Source: an uncultured Leuconostoc sp.
GTDB lineage: Bacteria > Bacillota > Bacilli > Lactobacillales > Lactobacillaceae
Length of the DNA: 7,020 nt
Direction of reading: 5' to 3'
NCBI GenBank assembly: GCA_900554745.1
Contig: USIU01000062.1
Location: forward strand, 1 to 7,020
The notes beneath the pieces are model-generated. The model saw nothing but the letters and a program-made list of their open reading frames with translations, did no database searches and was not told the DNA's origin. Positions 3,377 to 7,020 of the stretch are shown here, piece after piece. Both the position numbers and the translations under genes were made by a program. The stretch's first letter is position 1. Every line of letters starts with the position of its first letter.

Positions 3377-6079
3377 ATGGTAGACTCAACTGAAAAGAAG
3401 CCGGCAAAGAAGGCTTTGACGCCAGAAGAAAAGGCGGAATTACAAGCACAAGCTGAAAAAATGACAGCAGAATTGGTTGAAAAGTCACAAAAGGCTTTGG
3501 CTGAATTCTCAACCTATACCCAAGAACAAGTTGATAAGATTGTTGCAGCCATGGCATTGGCTGGATCAGAAAATTCATTGCTATTAGCACATGAAGCACA
3601 TGACGAAACAGGTCGCGGGGTTGTTGAAGATAAGGATACAAAGAACCGTTTTGCTTCAGAATCTGTTTATAACGCCATCAAGTTTGATAAGACAGTTGGT
3701 GTGATTAGCGAAGATAAAATCCAAGGAAAAGTTGAAGTCGCTGCACCACTTGGGGTTTTGGCTGGTATCGTACCAACAACTAACCCAACATCAACAACAA
3801 TCTTTAAGGCCATGTTGACAGCAAAGACACGTAACACGATTATCTTTGCTTTCCACCCACAAGCCCAAAAGGCCTCAGCACACGCCGCTAAGATTGTTTA
3901 TGAAGCAGCGTTGAAGGCTGGTGCACCTAAGAACTTCATCCAATGGATTGAAACACCATCAATCTATGCCACAACAGCCTTGATTCAAAACCCAGGTATT
4001 GCCTCAATCTTGGCAACTGGTGGGCCATCAATGGTTAACGCAGCGTTGAAGTCAGGTAACCCTTCAATGGGTGTTGGTGCCGGTAACGGTGCGGTTTATA
4101 TCGATGCAACTGTTGATACAGACCGTGCGGTATCTGACTTGTTGTTGTCAAAGCGTTTTGACAACGGTATGATCTGTGCCACTGAAAACTCAGCAGTTAT
4201 CCAAGCACCTGTTTACGATGAAATTTTGCAAAAGTTGCAAGAACAAGGTGCTTACTTGGTACCTAAGAAGGACTACAAGAAGATTGCTGACTTCGTCTTC
4301 AAGCCAAATGCAGAAGGCTTCGGGGTAGCTGGTCCAGTTGCTGGTATGTCAGGTCGTTGGATTGCTGAACAAGCTGGTGTTAAGATTCCTGAAGGTAAGG
4401 ATGTCTTGTTGTTCGAATTGGACCGCAAGAACATCGGTGAAGCCTTGTCATCAGAAAAGTTGTCACCATTGTTGTCACTTTATAAGGTTGACACACGTGA
4501 AGAAGCCATCGACACTGTTCAAGCACTTTTGGACTATCAAGGTGCTGGTCACAACGCGGCTATTCAAATTGGATCACAAGATGATCCATTTATTAAGGAA
4601 TATGCTGATGCTATCGGTGCATCTCGTATCTTGGTTAACCAACCAGATTCAATCGGTGGTGTCGGTGATATCTATACAGATGCTATGCGCCCATCATTGA
4701 CGCTTGGTACCGGATCATGGGGGAAGAATTCATTGTCTCACAACTTGTCAACATACGATTTGCTTAATATTAAAACAGTGGCACGCCGTCGTAACCGGCC
4801 ACAATGGATTCGTTTGCCAAAGGAAGTTTACTACGAAGCAAACGCCATCACTTATTTGCAAGATTTGCCATCAGTTAAGCGCGCCTTCATCGTGGCCGAT
4901 CCTGGTATGGTACAATTCGGCTTCGTTGGTAAGGTTTTGAGCCAATTAGAATTGCGCCAAGAACAAGTTGAAACATCAATTTATGGTTCAGTACAACCAG
5001 ATCCAACTTTGTCACAAGCTGTGGAAATTGCACGTCAAATGGCTGACTTTAAGCCTGATACTGTCATCTTGCTTGGTGGTGGTTCAGCACTTGATGCCGG
5101 TAAGATTGGTCGCTTCTTGTACGAATACTCAACACGTCACGAAGGTATTTTGTCAGACGAAGAAGGCATCAAGGAATTGTTCATGGAATTGCAACAAAAG
5201 TTCATGGACATCCGTAAGCGTATCGTGAAGTTCTACCACGCACGTTTGACACAAATGGTTGCCATCCCAACAACATCAGGTACTGGTTCAGAAGTGACAC
5301 CATTCGCCGTTATTACAGACGATGAAACACACGTGAAGTATCCATTGGCCGATTATGAATTGACACCAGAAGTCGCTATTGTTGACCCAGAATTCGTGAT
5401 GACTGTGCCAAAGCGTACAGTTGCCTTCTCAGGATTGGATGCTTTGTCACACGCCTTTGAATCATACGTTTCAGTAATGGCATCAGAATTCACACGTCCA
5501 TGGGCTTTGGAAGCTATCAAGTTGATCTTTGAAAACTTGACAACATCATACAACTACGATCCAAAGAACCCAACCAAGGAAGGGCAAAACGCACGTACAA
5601 AGATGCACTATGCTTCAACACTTGCTGGTATGTCATTTGCCAACGCCTTCCTTGGAATCAACCACTCACTTGCACACAAGATCGGTGGTGAATTCGGTTT
5701 GGCACACGGTTTGTCAATTGCGATTGCCATGCCACATGTGATTAAGTTCAATGCTGTGACAGGTAACGTTAAGCGCACACCATACCCTCGCTATGAAACA
5801 TACACAGCACAAAAGGATTACGCTGATATCGCCCGCTACCTTGGCTTGAAGGGTAACACAGATGCTGAATTGGTTGAATCATTGATTGCTGCTGTGAAGG
5901 ATTTAGCTAAGTCAATTGACGTTGACTTGACATTGACAGCAAACGGCGTTACTGAAGCAACTTTGATGAAGAGTGTTGATCAGTTGACAGACCTTGTCTA
6001 CAACGATCAGTGCACGCCTGGTAACCCACGCCAGCCAAGCCTAGCTGAAATCAAGCAACTTTTGATTGACATGATTTAA
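3377..6079 (+). CDS. adhE: Bifunctional acetaldehyde-CoA/alcohol dehydrogenase AdhE
   Basis: A 900-residue cytoplasmic enzyme that reduces acetyl-CoA to acetaldehyde and then to ethanol, consuming two NADH; AdhE proteins assemble into spirosome filaments. The N-terminal aldehyde dehydrogenase domain (about 40-470) has the catalytic Cys267 in FDNGMICATENS, equivalent to E. coli C246, and the GAGNG motif. After a linker, the iron-dependent alcohol dehydrogenase domain (about 490-900) has the nucleotide-binding GGGSALDAGK (567-576) and all four iron ligands, D688, H692, H763 and H777. The domain is intact with no frameshift. Compared with E. coli the N-terminus is about 21 residues longer and rich in Lys, Ala and Glu. 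The ATG at 3377 follows AAAGGAG with good spacing; the frame stays open further upstream but lacks a ribosome binding site. Leu is mostly TTG, Lys AAG and Ser TCA, far more biased than in the neighbours, indicating high expression. Two promoters and a Rex-like site precede it. Confidence 0.97.
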   Translation: MVDSTEKKPAKKALTPEEKAELQAQAEKMTAELVEKSQKALAEFSTYTQEQVDKIVAAMALAGSENSLLLAHEAHDETGRGVVEDKDTKNRFASESVYNAIKFDKTVGVISEDKIQGKVEVAAPLGVLAGIVPTTNPTSTTIFKAMLTAKTRNTIIFAFHPQAQKASAHAAKIVYEAALKAGAPKNFIQWIETPSIYATTALIQNPGIASILATGGPSMVNAALKSGNPSMGVGAGNGAVYIDATVDTDRAVSDLLLSKRFDNGMICATENSAVIQAPVYDEILQKLQEQGAYLVPKKDYKKIADFVFKPNAEGFGVAGPVAGMSGRWIAEQAGVKIPEGKDVLLFELDRKNIGEALSSEKLSPLLSLYKVDTREEAIDTVQALLDYQGAGHNAAIQIGSQDDPFIKEYADAIGASRILVNQPDSIGGVGDIYTDAMRPSLTLGTGSWGKNSLSHNLSTYDLLNIKTVARRRNRPQWIRLPKEVYYEANAITYLQDLPSVKRAFIVADPGMVQFGFVGKVLSQLELRQEQVETSIYGSVQPDPTLSQAVEIARQMADFKPDTVILLGGGSALDAGKIGRFLYEYSTRHEGILSDEEGIKELFMELQQKFMDIRKRIVKFYHARLTQMVAIPTTSGTGSEVTPFAVITDDETHVKYPLADYELTPEVAIVDPEFVMTVPKRTVAFSGLDALSHAFESYVSVMASEFTRPWALEAIKLIFENLTTSYNYDPKNPTKEGQNARTKMHYASTLAGMSFANAFLGINHSLAHKIGGEFGLAHGLSIAIAMPHVIKFNAVTGNVKRTPYPRYETYTAQKDYADIARYLGLKGNTDAELVESLIAAVKDLAKSIDVDLTLTANGVTEATLMKSVDQLTDLVYNDQCTPGNPRQPSLAEIKQLLIDMI

Positions 6080-6098
6080 ACTTAAATATCGAGTACAG

Positions 6099-6125
6099 AA
6101 AAGCAAAAGAAATTTTGCTTTTTTT
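6099..6125 (+). terminator. Intrinsic terminator of adhE
   Basis: A 10-bp stem, AAAAGCAAAA (6099-6108) with TTTTGCTTTT (6113-6122), a GAAA loop and a T-run to 6125. It is AT-rich with two G:C pairs but has the right layout, 20 bases after the stop codon. Confidence 0.75.
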
Positions 6126-6127
6126 GT

Positions 6128-6156
6128 TTGCAATTCGTCTTATCCGTGTATATAAT
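6128..6156 (+). promoter_or_regulatory. Sigma-A promoter of the YhgE/Pip-like gene
   Basis: TTGCAA (6128-6133, four of six) and a perfect TATAAT (6151-6156) with a 17-base spacer. Transcription would start near 6163, about 34 bases before the ATG at 6197. The -35 box directly follows the adhE terminator. Confidence 0.75.
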
Positions 6157-6196
6157 ATATCCATAGATAAAAAAGTACACGAAAAAGAGGCAGCGC

Positions 6197-7020
6197 ATGA
6201 AGTTTTGGCAAAGTGAAGAATGGCAGCGAATTAGTAAGCTGCGTGGATTAAAATTATTATTAATTGGGATTGCCATGATTCCCAGTATTTATGCGGTGAT
6301 TTTCTTGTCATCATTGTGGGATACGTATGGCCGATTGGATCATTTACCCGTCGCCATTGTCAATAATGATCAGGCGGCTAAAATTAACGGGAAGACGCAA
6401 CATTTAGGACAAGATTTAACTGATAAGTTGCTACGAGAGAAGCCGCTGAAATTGCAGAAAGTTTCGTCAGAACAAGCGCGAGAAGGTTTGGCTGCTGGGC
6501 GTTATTATATGACGATTACGATTCCGAAAAACTTTACCCGTAATGCTGGGACGTTATTGAGCGATGAGCCAAAGTATGCCAAAATCGCCATTGCCCAAAA
6601 TGCTGGGCAAAGTTTTATTGCCGAAAAGATGACCAGTTCGGCAGCGGTTAAAATTCAAGATAGTGTCAATCGCTCACTACAAAGTGTCTATAATAAGACA
6701 ATCTTGTCAGCAACTACGGCTTCTCAAAAAGGATTCCTTGCGGGTTCCGATGGTGCGCGCCAACTCAACAATGGGTTGGGACAGTTGGCTGATGGGAGTC
6801 GTCAGTTAAACGATGGTGCGCAAGCCTTATCACAAGGGACGTCAACTTTAGCTAATGGTTTGGCACAATATACCCAAGGTGTGGCCCAAGCTAACGGCGG
6901 TGCTGGGCAACTCGCTAGTGGCGCTGCAACAGCTGCTAACGGGGCCAATCAGTTAGCGGCAGGGACGTCACAACTAGCGCAAAATGCCCCAAAGTTAGCG
7001 GCTGGGAGCCAACAAGTTGC
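6197..7020 (+). CDS. YhgE/Pip family membrane protein, 3' end cut by the window
   Basis: The first 274 residues of a frame still open at the right edge. It begins MKFWQSEEWQRISK, with one membrane segment at about 18-40 (LKLLLIGIAMIPSIYAVIFL). This is followed by an outside domain typical of the family: LPVAIVNNDQAA (50-61), and a YYMTITIPKNFTRNAGTLLSDEP stretch near 103-125. From G186 on there is a strict heptad array with Gly at every seventh residue and the pattern GxxQLxx. Family members end with several more membrane segments, lying beyond this window. YhgE/Pip proteins are best known from Lactococcus Pip, a phage receptor, and relate to EsaA of type VII secretion; the cellular role is unclear. 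AGAGG (6186-6190) stands six bases before the ATG. It has its own promoter. Confidence 0.85.
   Translation, partial: MKFWQSEEWQRISKLRGLKLLLIGIAMIPSIYAVIFLSSLWDTYGRLDHLPVAIVNNDQAAKINGKTQHLGQDLTDKLLREKPLKLQKVSSEQAREGLAAGRYYMTITIPKNFTRNAGTLLSDEPKYAKIAIAQNAGQSFIAEKMTSSAAVKIQDSVNRSLQSVYNKTILSATTASQKGFLAGSDGARQLNNGLGQLADGSRQLNDGAQALSQGTSTLANGLAQYTQGVAQANGGAGQLASGAATAANGANQLAAGTSQLAQNAPKLAAGSQQV

Noticed and set aside
4338..5228. Three consecutive plus-strand open frames (120, 78 and 86 codons) inside adhE
   Set aside because: They lie in other frames of an intact, fully motif-supported adhE, lack ribosome binding sites, and arise from its biased codon use.
6082..6276. Minus-strand open frame of 64 codons over the adhE terminator and the YhgE start
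   Set aside because: It spans a terminator, a consensus promoter and the start of a supported gene; no ribosome binding site or domain is seen.

Overview
The window looks like an ordinary chromosomal segment of a low-to-mid-GC Gram-positive lactic acid bacterium. The best guess is the Leuconostoc/Weissella group. This rests on the lactic-type acetoin/2,3-butanediol dehydrogenase, the fused AdhE with strong TTG/TCA/AAG codon preference, AGGAGG-type ribosome binding sites and consensus sigma-A promoters. No sequence search was possible, so the genus is an inference. I see no mobile element, CRISPR array, tRNA or rRNA.

Layout, left to right. (1) A minus-strand gene starts at the left edge; only its start codon (1-3) and its ribosome binding site are visible. 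A 10-bp-arm AT-only-plus-one-GC palindrome (24-50) separates it from the next gene. (2) 74-808, minus: an NrtR-type regulator, with a Nudix-like domain whose catalytic box is broken and a C-terminal winged helix. (3) 995-1483, plus: a small DUF805 membrane protein, divergent from the regulator. (4) 1522-2202, minus: a YczE/YitT-like membrane protein, convergent with the DUF805 gene and sharing a bidirectional terminator with it. (5) 2330-3100, plus: a short-chain acetoin/2,3-butanediol dehydrogenase (butA/budC type), divergent from the membrane protein. (6) 3377-6079, plus: the bifunctional aldehyde/alcohol dehydrogenase adhE. (7) 6197 to the right edge, plus: the 5' part of a YhgE/Pip family membrane protein. 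Each plus-strand gene from 995 on is monocistronic by appearance, with its own promoter, and butA and adhE are each followed by a clear hairpin terminator.

The functional core is NADH disposal. ButA reduces diacetyl/acetoin, and AdhE reduces acetyl-CoA through acetaldehyde to ethanol. Both promoters carry 18-bp sequences resembling the operator of Rex, the NADH-sensing repressor (TTGTGA-N6-TCACAA). Two are at butA (2261-2278 and 2295-2312) and one lies on the -10 box of the distal adhE promoter (3217-3234). The adhE upstream region is the most structured non-coding piece: a Rex-covered distal promoter, then a perfect 32-bp palindrome (3257-3288), then a second promoter-like pair (3305-3333).

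I did not find a convincing undescribed multi-gene system. The points most worth a second look are the adhE upstream palindrome between two promoters, the Rex-like operator set, the D33-to-GR change at the cofactor site of the butanediol dehydrogenase, and the catalytically broken Nudix regulator next to an unseen gene. The start codons of the Nudix regulator and the YczE-like gene should be moved inward, because an extended -10 box abuts the longer start in each case.
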